From: Lachnoclostridium sp. An14
GTDB lineage: Bacteria; Bacillota; Clostridia; Lachnospirales; Lachnospiraceae
Length of the DNA: 64,000 nt
Direction of reading: 5' to 3'
NCBI RefSeq assembly: GCF_002160755.1
Contig: NZ_NFLE01000014.1
Coordinates: 33,743-97,742, forward strand
Below, in pieces: positions 18,037 through 27,702 of the stretch. The notes under the pieces are model-generated. The model searched no databases, was not told where the DNA came from, and saw only the letters and a list, made by a program, of their open reading frames with translations. The translations under genes were made by a program, and so were the position numbers. Position 1 is the stretch's first letter; the number at the start of each line of letters is the position of its first letter.

Positions 18037-18299
18037 ACAGCAGGGAGCAATCCGGCAGGTATCCGGCTGAAACCGCAGACCCCTGCGCGGAAGGGCAAAC
18101 ATTCGGCGGGCAGGCGTTTTTCACAAAATGAAATAGCTGCCCATAAGAGCATTCCATCTTAGGGAAAATCCTGGGGGATGGGTGAGCCGCAATGGGAGTG
18201 TACGTCTGGCGGATACAGTTTGCTTTGTCTGAGGAACACCTGCGTTTTTGTCCGCGGTGCGTTTGTGAAAGAAAATATGGTATGAGGAGGATATGAAGA

Positions 18300-19958
18300 A
18301 TGAGAAGCGATAACGTGAAGAAGGGTCCGGAGAGAACTCCGAACAGAAGCCTGTTTTACGCGTTGGGATATACAGACGAGGAGCTGGAGAGACCGCTGAT
18401 CGGCGTGGTCAGCGCCTACAGCGAGATCGTTCCGGGGCATATGCACCTGGATAAAGTGGCCCAGGCGGCCAAGGACGGCGTCCGCCTGGCAGGGGGAACC
18501 CCGGTTCTGGTTCCCGCCATCGGCGTCTGCGACGGAATTGCCATGGGACATAAGGGAATGAAATACTCCCTTCCCAGCAGAGAGCTGATCTGCGACTCCA
18601 TCGAGACCATGGCGCAGGCCCACTGCTTTGACGGCCTGGTGCTGGTTCCCAACTGTGACAAGATCGTGCCGGCCATGCTCATGGCGGCGGCCAGACTGAA
18701 TATCCCCTCTATCGTAGTCAGCGGCGGCCCCATGCTGGCGGGACGGCAGGGAAAGCGGAAAGTGAGCCTGTCTCAGATGTTTGAGGCGGTAGGCGGCTTT
18801 AAGGCGGGACTGATCGACCAGGAGACCCTGGATGATTATACCCAGCACACCTGTCCCGGCTGCGGCAGCTGCGCCGGAATGTACACGGCCAACAGCATGA
18901 ACTGCTTATCCGAGGCCATCGGCATGGCTCTCCCTGGAAACGGCACCATCCCGGCGGTGTACGCCGCCAGGCTCCAGCTGGCAAAGCACGCCGGCATGAA
19001 GGTGATGGATCTGGTGAAAAACGACGTGAAACCGAGAGACATCCTGACGCCGGAGGCCTTTGAGAACGCCCTGGCCACAGATATGGCCTTAGGCTGCAGC
19101 ACCAACAGCGTGCTCCACCTCCTGGCCATCGCCAACGAGGCCGGAGTTCCCATGGATCTGGAGACCATCAACAAGGTAAGCTCCAGAACCCCCAACTACT
19201 GCCATCTGGCTCCGGCCGGCCCCACCCACATCGAGGACCTCTACGAGGCCGGCGGCGTGCAGGCGGTGATGAAACAGCTGGCGGACGGCGGCCTGTTACA
19301 TACCTCTCTCATGACTGTGACGGGAAAGACGGTGGGAGAAAACTTAGAGGGAGCGGTGAACCGGGATCCGGAGTCCATCCGCCCCATGGATAACCCCTAC
19401 AGCAAAACCGGCGGCATTGCCGTACTGTGGGGCAATATCGCAAAGGACGGCTGCGTGGTCAAGAGAAGCGCCGTAGCCGACGAGATGCTGGTGCACCAGG
19501 GCCCGGCCCGGGTGTTTGACGGTGAGGAGGAGGCCATCGAGGCCATCTACGCCGGCCAGATCAAGCCGGGAGACGTGGTGGTGATCCGCTACGAAGGCCC
19601 CAAGGGCGGCCCTGGAATGCGGGAGATGTTAAATCCCACCAGCGCCCTGGCGGGGATGAAACTGGATAAATCGGTGGCCCTGATCACCGACGGACGGTTC
19701 TCCGGAGCCTCCAGAGGAGCCTCCATTGGCCATGTGAGCCCGGAGGCGGCAGAGGGCGGAGCCATCGCCCTGGTGCAGGAGGGAGACACCATTTCCATCA
19801 ACATTCCGGAAGGAAAATTAAACGTCCTGGTGGACGAGGCGGAGCTGGAGGCGAGACGGGCGGCCTGGAAGGCGCCGGCTCCCAAGGAGACCGCCGGATG
19901 GCTGGGACGGTACGCCAGACTGGTGAGCAGCGCCAATACGGGGGCGGTTTTAAAGTAA
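18300..19958 (+). CDS. ilvD: Dihydroxy-acid dehydratase
   Basis: 552 residues, full length. Dehydrates 2,3-dihydroxy-isovalerate and -3-methylvalerate to the 2-keto acids, the third step of valine/isoleucine synthesis, using an Fe-S cluster and Mg. The three cluster cysteines sit in [20 protein letters not shown] and [19 protein letters not shown]; the C-terminal [12 protein letters not shown] motif is intact. The start ATG 18300 is about 8 nt from GAGGAGGA; an out-of-frame ATG at 18293 is ignored. First gene of ilvDBNC, though its start is 374 nt beyond the T-box terminator. Confidence 0.97.
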   Translation: MRSDNVKKGPERTPNRSLFYALGYTDEELERPLIGVVSAYSEIVPGHMHLDKVAQAAKDGVRLAGGTPVLVPAIGVCDGIAMGHKGMKYSLPSRELICDSIETMAQAHCFDGLVLVPNCDKIVPAMLMAAARLNIPSIVVSGGPMLAGRQGKRKVSLSQMFEAVGGFKAGLIDQETLDDYTQHTCPGCGSCAGMYTANSMNCLSEAIGMALPGNGTIPAVYAARLQLAKHAGMKVMDLVKNDVKPRDILTPEAFENALATDMALGCSTNSVLHLLAIANEAGVPMDLETINKVSSRTPNYCHLAPAGPTHIEDLYEAGGVQAVMKQLADGGLLHTSLMTVTGKTVGENLEGAVNRDPESIRPMDNPYSKTGGIAVLWGNIAKDGCVVKRSAVADEMLVHQGPARVFDGEEEAIEAIYAGQIKPGDVVVIRYEGPKGGPGMREMLNPTSALAGMKLDKSVALITDGRFSGASRGASIGHVSPEAAEGGAIALVQEGDTISINIPEGKLNVLVDEAELEARRAAWKAPAPKETAGWLGRYARLVSSANTGAVLK

Positions 19959-19982
19959 AAGTAGAAAGGGGAAGGTTACAGA

Positions 19983-21647
19983 ATGAAATTGACAGGAGCG
20001 GACATTATCGCCGAGGTGCTCATTGAGCAGGGAGTAGACACCATCTTTGGCTACCCCGGAGGAGCCGTACTGAATATATATGATGCACTTTACAAATACA
20101 GCGATCAGATCCGTCACGTGATGACGGCCCACGAGCAGGGGGCGGCCCACGCGGCGGATGGATACGCCAGGCTGACGGGCCGGACGGGAGTGGTGCTCTC
20201 CACCAGCGGCCCGGGAGCTACCAACCTGGTGACCGGTATCGCCACCGCCTATATGGACAGCATCCCCATGGTAGCCATCACCGGAAACGTGGGAACGGAC
20301 CTGATCGGAAAGGACAGTTTCCAGGAGGTATTTATCACCGGAATCACCATGCCCATCACAAAACACAACTACACCGTGCGCAACGTGGACGATCTGGCGG
20401 ACACTCTGCGGGATGCCTTCCGCATCGCCCAGAGCGGCAGAAAGGGCCCGGTTCTGGTGGATGTGCCGAAGGATGTGACGGCGGCTTTGGCGGAGTTTGA
20501 GAGAAAGCCGGCAGGCCGGTACGGCTACGTGACCAACATCCCCGACGAGGAGATCCGTCAGGTGGCGGAGGCCTTAAATGCCTCTGAACGGCCGGTGATC
20601 TACTTCGGCGGCGGCGTGGTGGCATCGGGAGCGGGAGAACAGCTGAGAGAGCTGATCGAGAAGGCGGACATCCCGGCGGCCTACACCCTGATGGCAGCCG
20701 GCGTGGTGGGATATGAGGATCCCCACAACCTGGGCCTTTTGGGAATGCACGGCGGCCTGGTGAGCAACATCGCGGTGGACCAGGCGGATCTGGTGCTGGC
20801 CTTTGGAACCAGATTTGACGACCGGGTAGCCTCCGACACCAATAAATTCGCCAGAAACGCCAAGCTGGTGCACATTGACATCGACCCCAGCGAGGTGAAT
20901 AAAAACGTGAGAGTGGATTACAGCCTGGTGGGAGACGCCGGGGATGTGCTGAGGGCCATGCTCCCCTACGTGAAGGAGACCCGCCACGAGGAGTGGATGA
21001 AGTGGATCAACGAGCAGAAAAAGGCGGACTACCAGCCGGTGGACGACGACAGCGTGATCCGTCCCCACCAGCTTATGAGGAGCCTCTGCCGGATGGCCGG
21101 AGAGGACGCCATCTACGTGACGGACGTAGGCCAGCACCAGATGTGGGCGGCCCAGTACCTGCGCCACGTAAGCCCCAGAAGTTTCCTCACCAGCGGCGGC
21201 CTGGGAACCATGGGCTACGGCTACGGGGCGGCCATCGGAGCCACCTTTGGATGTAAGGGAGAGCGCCGGGTGATCCATATCACCGGAGACGGTTCTTTCC
21301 ATATGAATATGAACGAGGCCTGCACGGCGGTGAGCTACAACCTGCCCATTATCACAGTGATTATGAATAACCAGGTACTGGGAATGGTACGCCAGTGGCA
21401 GACGGCCTTCTACGGAATGCGCTATTCCAGCACCGATCCCCACAGAAAGACGAATTTCGCCAAGGTGGCGGAAGGATTCGGAGCCAAGGGATTCCACTGT
21501 GAGACCCTGGCGGAGTTTGAGGCGGCCATGGAGCAGGCGTTAAAGGAAAATGGCCCGGTGTGGATCGACTGCCGGATCGAGAAGGACGAGAAGGTGCTTC
21601 CCATGATCCCGGCGGGAGCCAGCGTAGAGGACATTATGCTCAACTAA
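19983..21647 (+). CDS. ilvB: Acetolactate synthase, large (catalytic) subunit
   Basis: 554 residues. Condenses pyruvate with pyruvate or 2-ketobutyrate, using TPP, Mg and FAD, in the committed step of branched-chain amino-acid synthesis. The TPP-activating Glu is in MTAHEQGAAHAADGYAR; the TPP/Mg motif is GDGSFHMNMNE...NN (about residues 436-460); the central domain has the GLLGMHG...RFDDRV pattern of biosynthetic AHAS. Start ATG 19983, 24 nt after ilvD. The regulatory subunit gene follows. Confidence 0.97.
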   Translation: MKLTGADIIAEVLIEQGVDTIFGYPGGAVLNIYDALYKYSDQIRHVMTAHEQGAAHAADGYARLTGRTGVVLSTSGPGATNLVTGIATAYMDSIPMVAITGNVGTDLIGKDSFQEVFITGITMPITKHNYTVRNVDDLADTLRDAFRIAQSGRKGPVLVDVPKDVTAALAEFERKPAGRYGYVTNIPDEEIRQVAEALNASERPVIYFGGGVVASGAGEQLRELIEKADIPAAYTLMAAGVVGYEDPHNLGLLGMHGGLVSNIAVDQADLVLAFGTRFDDRVASDTNKFARNAKLVHIDIDPSEVNKNVRVDYSLVGDAGDVLRAMLPYVKETRHEEWMKWINEQKKADYQPVDDDSVIRPHQLMRSLCRMAGEDAIYVTDVGQHQMWAAQYLRHVSPRSFLTSGGLGTMGYGYGAAIGATFGCKGERRVIHITGDGSFHMNMNEACTAVSYNLPIITVIMNNQVLGMVRQWQTAFYGMRYSSTDPHRKTNFAKVAEGFGAKGFHCETLAEFEAAMEQALKENGPVWIDCRIEKDEKVLPMIPAGASVEDIMLN

Positions 21648-21673
21648 GACGGAGAGAGAAGGAGGACAGCCAT

Positions 21674-22186
21674 ATGGCAAGAGAGGTCATTAGCATATTG
21701 GTAGACAACCACGCGGGCGTGCTGACCAGAGTATCATCCATGTTTGGACGCCGCGGGTTTAACATTGACAGCCTGACCGTTTCCGCCACCAGCGATCCTG
21801 GAATTTCCCGGATTACCGTAGTGGTGCAGGCGGACGATGATTCCCTGGAGCAGATCATCAAGCAGACGGCCAGACTGGAGGAGACCAGGGACATTTTCGT
21901 GCTCCACCGGGAAAACAGCCTGTTCCGGGAGCTTCTGCTGGTAAAGGTGTCGGCAGATGAGAAGACCCGTTCCCCCATCCGGGAGATCGCCGGGATTTAC
22001 AAGGCGAAGATCATCGACCTTTCCGTGGACAGCATGGTGATGGAGCTCACCGGCGAGCCGGAAAAGATCGACGCGTTTTTAAAGATCCTCTCCAGCTACC
22101 GGATCCTGGAAATGTGCCGGACGGGGATCACAGCCCTGGAGCGGGGCGGTCAGGAGACCATTTACCACGGGGGATTAAATATTTAA
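21674..22186 (+). CDS. ilvN: Acetolactate synthase, small (regulatory) subunit
   Basis: 170 residues, start ATG 21674 after AAGGAGGA. The N-terminal ACT domain (about 3-78, ISILVDNHAGVLTRVSSMFG) binds valine for feedback inhibition; the C-terminal half (about 79-165) activates the catalytic subunit. Length and both halves are typical of the clostridial IlvN/IlvH form. 26 nt after ilvB. The 129 nt to ilvC contain no other gene. Confidence 0.96.
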   Translation: MAREVISILVDNHAGVLTRVSSMFGRRGFNIDSLTVSATSDPGISRITVVVQADDDSLEQIIKQTARLEETRDIFVLHRENSLFRELLLVKVSADEKTRSPIREIAGIYKAKIIDLSVDSMVMELTGEPEKIDAFLKILSSYRILEMCRTGITALERGGQETIYHGGLNI

Positions 22187-23314
<1,128 letters not shown>

Positions 23315-23327
23315 GACGAGACGGATC

Positions 23328-23363
23328 GGGGCAGAGGGCGGGAGTTCGTCCTCTGCCCCTTTT
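23328..23363 (+). terminator. Terminator of ilvDBNC
   Basis: GGGGCAGAGG pairs with CCTCTGCCCC around a 12-nt loop, followed by TTTTGT. Confidence 0.88.
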
Positions 23364-23401
23364 GTCTGATTTTGATGAAAATGGCTCCGGCGGGCCGGCG
23401 G

Positions 23402-24583
23402 TCAGCCCAGGGATTTTAACTGCTCGATGAGCTGTTTTGCCGTGCGGGGGCTGCGGCCGCCGCTGCGGATGGCAAAGCTTTCCGCCTTGCGGATCAGCTC
23501 GTCCCGGTCGATGGAGAGCTCGTAGAGAGCCGCCAGATCCTCCACGATCTGGAGATAGAGGTCCTTATCCGGCCGGGAGAAGGTGACAGTGAGGCCAAAC
23601 CGGGCGGAGAGGCTTAAAAGCTCCTGCATGGTGTCGGCTAAATGGAGGTCGTCTCCCTCTCGGTCCGCAAAACTCTCTTTGATGAGATGGCGGCGGTTGG
23701 AGGTGGCGTAGACCACCAGGTTGGGGCCGTGGCTGCTGACGCTGCCCTCCAGGATGGCCTTTAAGGCGGCGAAGTCGTTGTCATTGGAGGAGAAACTCAA
23801 ATCGTCGATGAACAGGATGAATTTCAGCGGGTTAGCGCTTAAGGAATCCATCAGGTCCGGGATCTGGTAGAGCTGGTTTTTCTTCACCTCAATGAGGCGC
23901 AGGCCCCGGTGAGCGTACTCGTTGGCAATGGCCTTTACGGTGCTGCTCTTTCCTGTGCCGGCGTCGCCGTAGAGCAGGGCGTTTACTGCGGGACGGCCTT
24001 CCAGCAGGGCCAGGGTGTTAGCAATGACCTTTCCCCGCTCCGCTTCATAGCCGGAGAGCTGGGAGAGACGCTGGGGGTCGGGATGGCGGACGGGCACCAG
24101 GCGGCCGTCAGACACGGTGAATACGTGATATTTGGCGTAGATGCCGTAGCCCTTCTGGGGGAGGTTTTCCAGGGTTTCCCGGTAGGCCGCCACAAAGTCC
24201 TGAGGAGAGGTGGTCCAGACGGGAAGAAGGGCGCCGTCCGGAGCCGCGGACCGGCAGCCGGAGCCGTCAAACTGGGAGAGGCGCTGGAGGAATTTCAGCT
24301 CCGTTTCCAGACGGGAATCTAAAAGGCCGGATGTTCTGGAACCGGCTCCCGTGACGTAAAAATTTTCGTCCTCCAGGGCGGCGCCGAGAAGATACTGGCT
24401 GAAATCGTCGGTTCTGGCCAGGAGGGCGGAGGCGAACTCGCAGTAGGCGTCCACAAAGGGGGCGCCGGAGGACGGATCCGTGTCCAGCAGGGCCAGGAGA
24501 CGGGAGATGACAGGGTCGTTTAACAGATTCCGGAAGATCACCAGGCTGTGAAGGCCGGAAGAAAGCGTATGTGTGGATTCCAT
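23402..24583 (-). CDS. DUF815 family AAA+ ATPase
   Basis: 393 residues; start ATG 24583 follows AGGAGG. Walker A GDAGTGKSS near residue 190 and Walker B FILFIDDLSF near 245 are intact, followed by sensor-like VVYATSNRRHL and a C-terminal lid ending in RSGGRSPRTAKQLIEQL. This matches DUF815 (PF05673), AAA+ proteins of unknown substrate distantly related to archaeal-type ATPases. The N-terminal 150 residues are helical and family-specific. Transcribed away from ilvA from its own promoter. Confidence 0.88.
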   Translation of the reverse strand: MESTHTLSSGLHSLVIFRNLLNDPVISRLLALLDTDPSSGAPFVDAYCEFASALLARTDDFSQYLLGAALEDENFYVTGAGSRTSGLLDSRLETELKFLQRLSQFDGSGCRSAAPDGALLPVWTTSPQDFVAAYRETLENLPQKGYGIYAKYHVFTVSDGRLVPVRHPDPQRLSQLSGYEAERGKVIANTLALLEGRPAVNALLYGDAGTGKSSTVKAIANEYAHRGLRLIEVKKNQLYQIPDLMDSLSANPLKFILFIDDLSFSSNDNDFAALKAILEGSVSSHGPNLVVYATSNRRHLIKESFADREGDDLHLADTMQELLSLSARFGLTVTFSRPDKDLYLQIVEDLAALYELSIDRDELIRKAESFAIRSGGRSPRTAKQLIEQLKSLG

Positions 24584-24619
24584 ATTTGAATACCTCCTGT
24601 GTCGAATTGTGCTGCTATC

Positions 24620-24648
24620 AGTATAACGGTTTGACGGGGGAGATGCAA
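24620..24648 (-). promoter_or_regulatory. Promoter of the DUF815 gene
   Basis: On the minus strand: TTGCAT, 17-bp spacer, TATACT, in the 94-bp gap between the two divergent genes. Confidence 0.65.
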
Positions 24649-24677
24649 GGGAAACAGGAAAGAGAGGAAGGATGACG

Positions 24678-25886
24678 ATGGACAATCTGACGTTGGATAA
24701 GATCTATCACGCGGCCTACGTGCTGAAATCCGTGGCGCGCAGGACCGATCTCATAAAGGCGGTGGGGCTCTGCCCCGGCAGCGATATTTATTTAAAGACA
24801 GAAAACCTCCAGGTGACCGGCAGCTTTAAGGTGCGGGGGGCGTACTACAAAATGAGCCAGCTGACGGAGGAGGAGAAGGCGAAGGGCGTGATCGCCAGCA
24901 GCGCCGGAAACCACGCCCAGGGCGTGGCCCTGTCAGCCAAGCAGAACGGGATTCCCTGCGTGATCTGTATGCCGGACGGCGCCCCCATCAGCAAGGTGGA
25001 GGCCACGAAGTCCTACGGCGCGAAGGTGTGCCTGGTGAAGGGAGCCTACGATGACGCTTACGACTATGCCTGTGAGCTCCAGGAAAAGGAAGGCTACACC
25101 TTTATCCATCCCTTCAACGACCCGGCGGTGATCGCCGGACAGGGGACCATCGGCCTGGAGATTTTGGATCAGATGCCGGACGTGGACGTGGTGTTAGTGC
25201 CGGTGGGCGGCGGCGGACTCATCAGCGGCGTGGCCTTCGCCATCAAAAAGCTTCATCCGGAGTGCAAGGTCTACGGCGTTCAGGCGGCCGGCGCCCCCAG
25301 CATGAAGGAGTCCCTGGAGAAGAAGGAGGCCATCACCCTGGGATCGGTTTCCACCTTCGCGGACGGAATTGCCGTGAAACATCCGGGGGATCTCACTTTT
25401 GACCTGGTGAGCCGGTATGTGGACGGGGTGGTGACGGTGACAGACGACGAGACGGCCTGCGCCGTGCTGGCCCTGATGGAGAAACAGAAACTGGTGACAG
25501 AGGGCGCCGGGGCGGTAGCTGTGGCGGCCGCCATGTTCGGAAAGGTGGATCTGGCCGGGAAAAAGGTAGTCTGCCTCCTGTCCGGTGGAAATATCGACGT
25601 GAATATCTTAAGCCGGGTCATCACCCGCGGCCTGGTGATGGCGGGCAGAAACAGCACTCTGACCCTGCAGCTGGAGGATAAGCCGGGACAGCTCAAGGAC
25701 GTGAGCGAGATCATCAGCCGTTGCGGCGGAAACGTGGTGCGGGTGCATCACAACCAGAGCGATACCAACATGGCCATCACCAGCTGCTACCTGACGGTGA
25801 GCATGGAAACCAGGGACAAGGAGCAGGTGGAGGAGATCAAGAGAGAGCTTGTGAAGGCAGGATTCCAGCTGATTTCCAATACATAA
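24678..25886 (+). CDS. ilvA: Threonine ammonia-lyase with C-terminal ACT domain
   Basis: 402 residues. PLP enzyme turning threonine into 2-ketobutyrate, the entry to isoleucine synthesis. PLP lysine in TGSFKVRGA near residue 52; the phosphate-binding glycine loop VGGGGLISG near 175; catalytic core about 1-320, then an ACT domain (about 328-402, LTLQLEDKPGQLKDVSEIIS). This short-tail form is usual in clostridia. ATG 24678 is 6 nt after GAGGAAGG; ATG 24672 would overlap its ribosome site. Adjacent to the ilv operon but separated by DUF815, so regulated separately; a clear promoter is not visible. Confidence 0.93.
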   Translation: MDNLTLDKIYHAAYVLKSVARRTDLIKAVGLCPGSDIYLKTENLQVTGSFKVRGAYYKMSQLTEEEKAKGVIASSAGNHAQGVALSAKQNGIPCVICMPDGAPISKVEATKSYGAKVCLVKGAYDDAYDYACELQEKEGYTFIHPFNDPAVIAGQGTIGLEILDQMPDVDVVLVPVGGGGLISGVAFAIKKLHPECKVYGVQAAGAPSMKESLEKKEAITLGSVSTFADGIAVKHPGDLTFDLVSRYVDGVVTVTDDETACAVLALMEKQKLVTEGAGAVAVAAAMFGKVDLAGKKVVCLLSGGNIDVNILSRVITRGLVMAGRNSTLTLQLEDKPGQLKDVSEIISRCGGNVVRVHHNQSDTNMAITSCYLTVSMETRDKEQVEEIKRELVKAGFQLISNT

Positions 25887-25926
25887 GGGGAAATTGGGAT
25901 TTGAGTATAGTAGCATAGTATGGATT

Positions 25927-25955
25927 GCGGACTCTGCGGAGTCCGTTTTCTTTTT
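25927..25955 (+). terminator. Terminator of ilvA
   Basis: CGGACTC, TGCG loop, GAGTCCG, then TTTTCTTTTT. Confidence 0.88.
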
Positions 25956-26060
25956 GTGCGGAGATGGGCGGTTGGTTGGGAAAGCAGGGGGCTGGGGTGG
26001 CAACATATCGGGAAACGGGTCCAGCCAGCACAATAGGAATTATAAAATCAGAAAATGAGA

Positions 26061-26089
26061 TTGTGAACCGGAAACGCATATGCTATACT
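26061..26089 (+). promoter_or_regulatory. Promoter of toxin-like small gene (locus 1)
   Basis: TTGTGA, 17-bp spacer ending TGC, TATACT (26084-26089); extended -10 form. The transcript leader contains a CCCTCC...GGAGGG hairpin near 26130-26150. Confidence 0.65.
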
Positions 26090-26176
26090 GGCGATACGGA
26101 AAGTCAGAGCACATAGAGGCGGCCTGCCCTCCCACAATCGGAGGGGCGAACCCTCCGGACGAAAGAAAGGGGGGCG

Positions 26177-26275
26177 ATGCCAATGTATGTTACATATCAG
26201 GACCTGGTTCAGATAGGGATATTCATTGTAGCCCTCGTGGGATTGTGTTATACAATTTTTCGGGGAAGAAAATAG
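26177..26275 (+). CDS. Putative holin-like type I toxin peptide (locus 1)
   Basis: 32 residues from ATG 26177, which follows AAAGGGGGG. The layout is a short polar start (MPMYVTYQDL), one hydrophobic helix (VQIGIFIVALVGLCYTIF) and a basic end (RGRK), the pattern of the small Firmicutes 'putative holin-like toxin' family. It would insert into the cytoplasmic membrane. The stop overlaps a hairpin, and a strong minus-strand promoter faces the gene from the right, as expected for a toxin controlled by an antisense RNA. Too short for homology to be certain. Confidence 0.65.
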   Translation: MPMYVTYQDLVQIGIFIVALVGLCYTIFRGRK

Positions 26276-26302
26276 CCGCCACTACTCCCAATAGTGACGG
26301 CT
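26274..26302. terminator. Shared hairpin terminator of toxin mRNA and antisense RNA (locus 1)
   Basis: AGCCGCCACTA pairs with TAGTGACGGCT (one mismatch). On the minus strand it is followed by an A-TTTT stretch. Confidence 0.6.
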
Positions 26303-26369
26303 GATGTTGAAAAACATTTAGCTTTAATCATTCAAGGGTAGGCCGTGTGTCTCTGGCTTTCCCCTTTCT
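26274..26369 (-). ncRNA. Predicted antisense antitoxin RNA (locus 1)
   Basis: Runs from a minus-strand promoter (TTGCAC, 17-bp spacer ending TGC, TATATT; 26376-26404) to the shared hairpin at the toxin 3' end. The overlap with the toxin mRNA is at its 3' part. Prediction from promoter, direction and terminator only. Confidence 0.5.
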
Positions 26370-26375
26370 GTTATC

Positions 26376-26404
26376 AATATAGCATATCTGGCAATGCAGT
26401 GCAA
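26376..26404 (-). promoter_or_regulatory. Antisense RNA promoter (locus 1)
   Basis: Minus strand TTGCAC, 17 bp, TATATT with an upstream TGC, giving an extended -10. Confidence 0.6.
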
Positions 26405-26524
26405 GAAAATTCGATTCCTCAGCTCGTATGACAACTCGTATGTTTTCCAAACACCGTTTTAAAACAGCCCGTCAACCGGCTGCGGCCTGGCAGAGCTTTC
26501 GCCCATGGGAAGGGGACATCTCGC

Positions 26525-27496
26525 TCACCGGTAAAGGGGCAGAACGGGAAGCACAGGCCCGGAGACCAGGCCGGGGATCCGGACGGTCAGATCCTTTGCT
26601 AGCTGGATGAGAAACCGGCCGTGGCTGCTGACGCCGCGGCTTTTTAAGTGGGCGAACACGATCTTGCGGCAGAGGACGGGCTGGTCCAGGGAGAAAAAGG
26701 CCAGCCGGCCGGCCGTGCCGGTACGGGTGACGGTGTGGGCCGGGGTGATCACCAGCCCCACTCCCTCCGCCGCCAGCCGCACCGTCGTCTCATGCCGGAG
26801 AAATTCCTGGCTGAAGGTGTATTCCAATCCGTAGCGCTCAAACAGATACTCTGAGATCCGGCGGATGCCCGTCCCCTTCTTCAGAGCGATGAAATTCTGG
26901 CCCTTCAGGAGCTGGGCCGGGATGAGATAGGGAGAGGGCAGAGTGTTGCGGCACAGGTCGAAGGCCTGGCAGAAGGGGTGTTCCTTCGCGGCGGCGATGA
27001 CAATGGGGTCGTCGGCGATCACCTCAAAGGAGATCTGGTCTGAATGGAAGGGAAGGGTGTTTAAGGCCAGATCCACGTCGCCGTTTAAGAGGAAGGTTTC
27101 GATCTCCTGGTTGTTTCCCTCCACCACCTGGAGGTCGATGAGGGGAAACTTCTGGCTGAAGGCGGGGATCAGATGGGGCAGCCAGACGGAGCCGCGGTCG
27201 CTGGGGATGCCCAGGACCAGGCGGCTTTTCTGGACGGTGGCGATGTGGGTGATTTCCTCCATGAGATGACGGTTTAAATCCAGGATTTTGCGGGCCTCCT
27301 CCACAAACAGCTCTCCGGCGTAGGTGAGGCGGATGGGGGAGGTGTTGCGGTCAAAGAGTTTCACCCCCAGCTCCTCCTCCAGAAGGTTTAGGGATTTGGT
27401 GAGGGCCGGCTGGGAGATGTAGAGCATTTCCGCGGCCCTGCGCATATTCTGGGCCTCCGCCACGGCGATGACATAGGTATATTTGTTTAAATTCAT
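26525..27496 (-). CDS. LysR-family transcriptional regulator
   Basis: 323 residues; start ATG 27496 after GGAGG. N-terminal winged helix (about 1-60: FVIAVAEAQN-like start, MRRAAEMLYISQPALTKSLN recognition region, LEEELGVKLFDR) and a C-terminal periplasmic-binding-like sensor domain (about 90-300). Divergent from the amidohydrolase operon, with a perfect palindrome in the gap, so it most likely controls that operon and itself in response to a small ligand. Ligand unknown. Confidence 0.92.
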   Translation of the reverse strand: MNLNKYTYVIAVAEAQNMRRAAEMLYISQPALTKSLNLLEEELGVKLFDRNTSPIRLTYAGELFVEEARKILDLNRHLMEEITHIATVQKSRLVLGIPSDRGSVWLPHLIPAFSQKFPLIDLQVVEGNNQEIETFLLNGDVDLALNTLPFHSDQISFEVIADDPIVIAAAKEHPFCQAFDLCRNTLPSPYLIPAQLLKGQNFIALKKGTGIRRISEYLFERYGLEYTFSQEFLRHETTVRLAAEGVGLVITPAHTVTRTGTAGRLAFFSLDQPVLCRKIVFAHLKSRGVSSHGRFLIQLAKDLTVRIPGLVSGPVLPVLPLYR

Positions 27497-27542
27497 ATCC
27501 GGATTCCTCCTTTTTCCGGCAATTTGATCTCGTATGATTATA

Positions 27543-27561
27543 TGATAACAAAAGGTTATCA
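27543..27561. promoter_or_regulatory. Likely LysR operator
   Basis: Perfect inverted repeat TGATAAC-N5-GTTATCA in the divergent intergenic region, containing the T-N11-A spacing typical of LysR sites. A second TGATAAC half-site lies at 27671-27677 and a TATCAAA-N9-TTTGATA palindrome at 27557-27579. Confidence 0.65.
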
Positions 27562-27579
27562 AAAAGTAAAGCTTTGATA

Positions 27580-27607
27580 TTGGACGGCAGAGAGATTTTC
27601 GTGTAAT
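27580..27607 (+). promoter_or_regulatory. Candidate promoter of the amidohydrolase operon
   Basis: TTGGAC, 16-bp spacer, TGTAAT; about 95 bp before the gene and just downstream of the palindromes. Confidence 0.45.
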
Positions 27608-27702
27608 CTATCCATATAAAGATCAGATCCGGACTGAAATTGAAAAAATCTTACAAGTAAAAGAAGAAAATGATAACTTTTGTTCTAACAGGAGGGGCGC
27701 GT

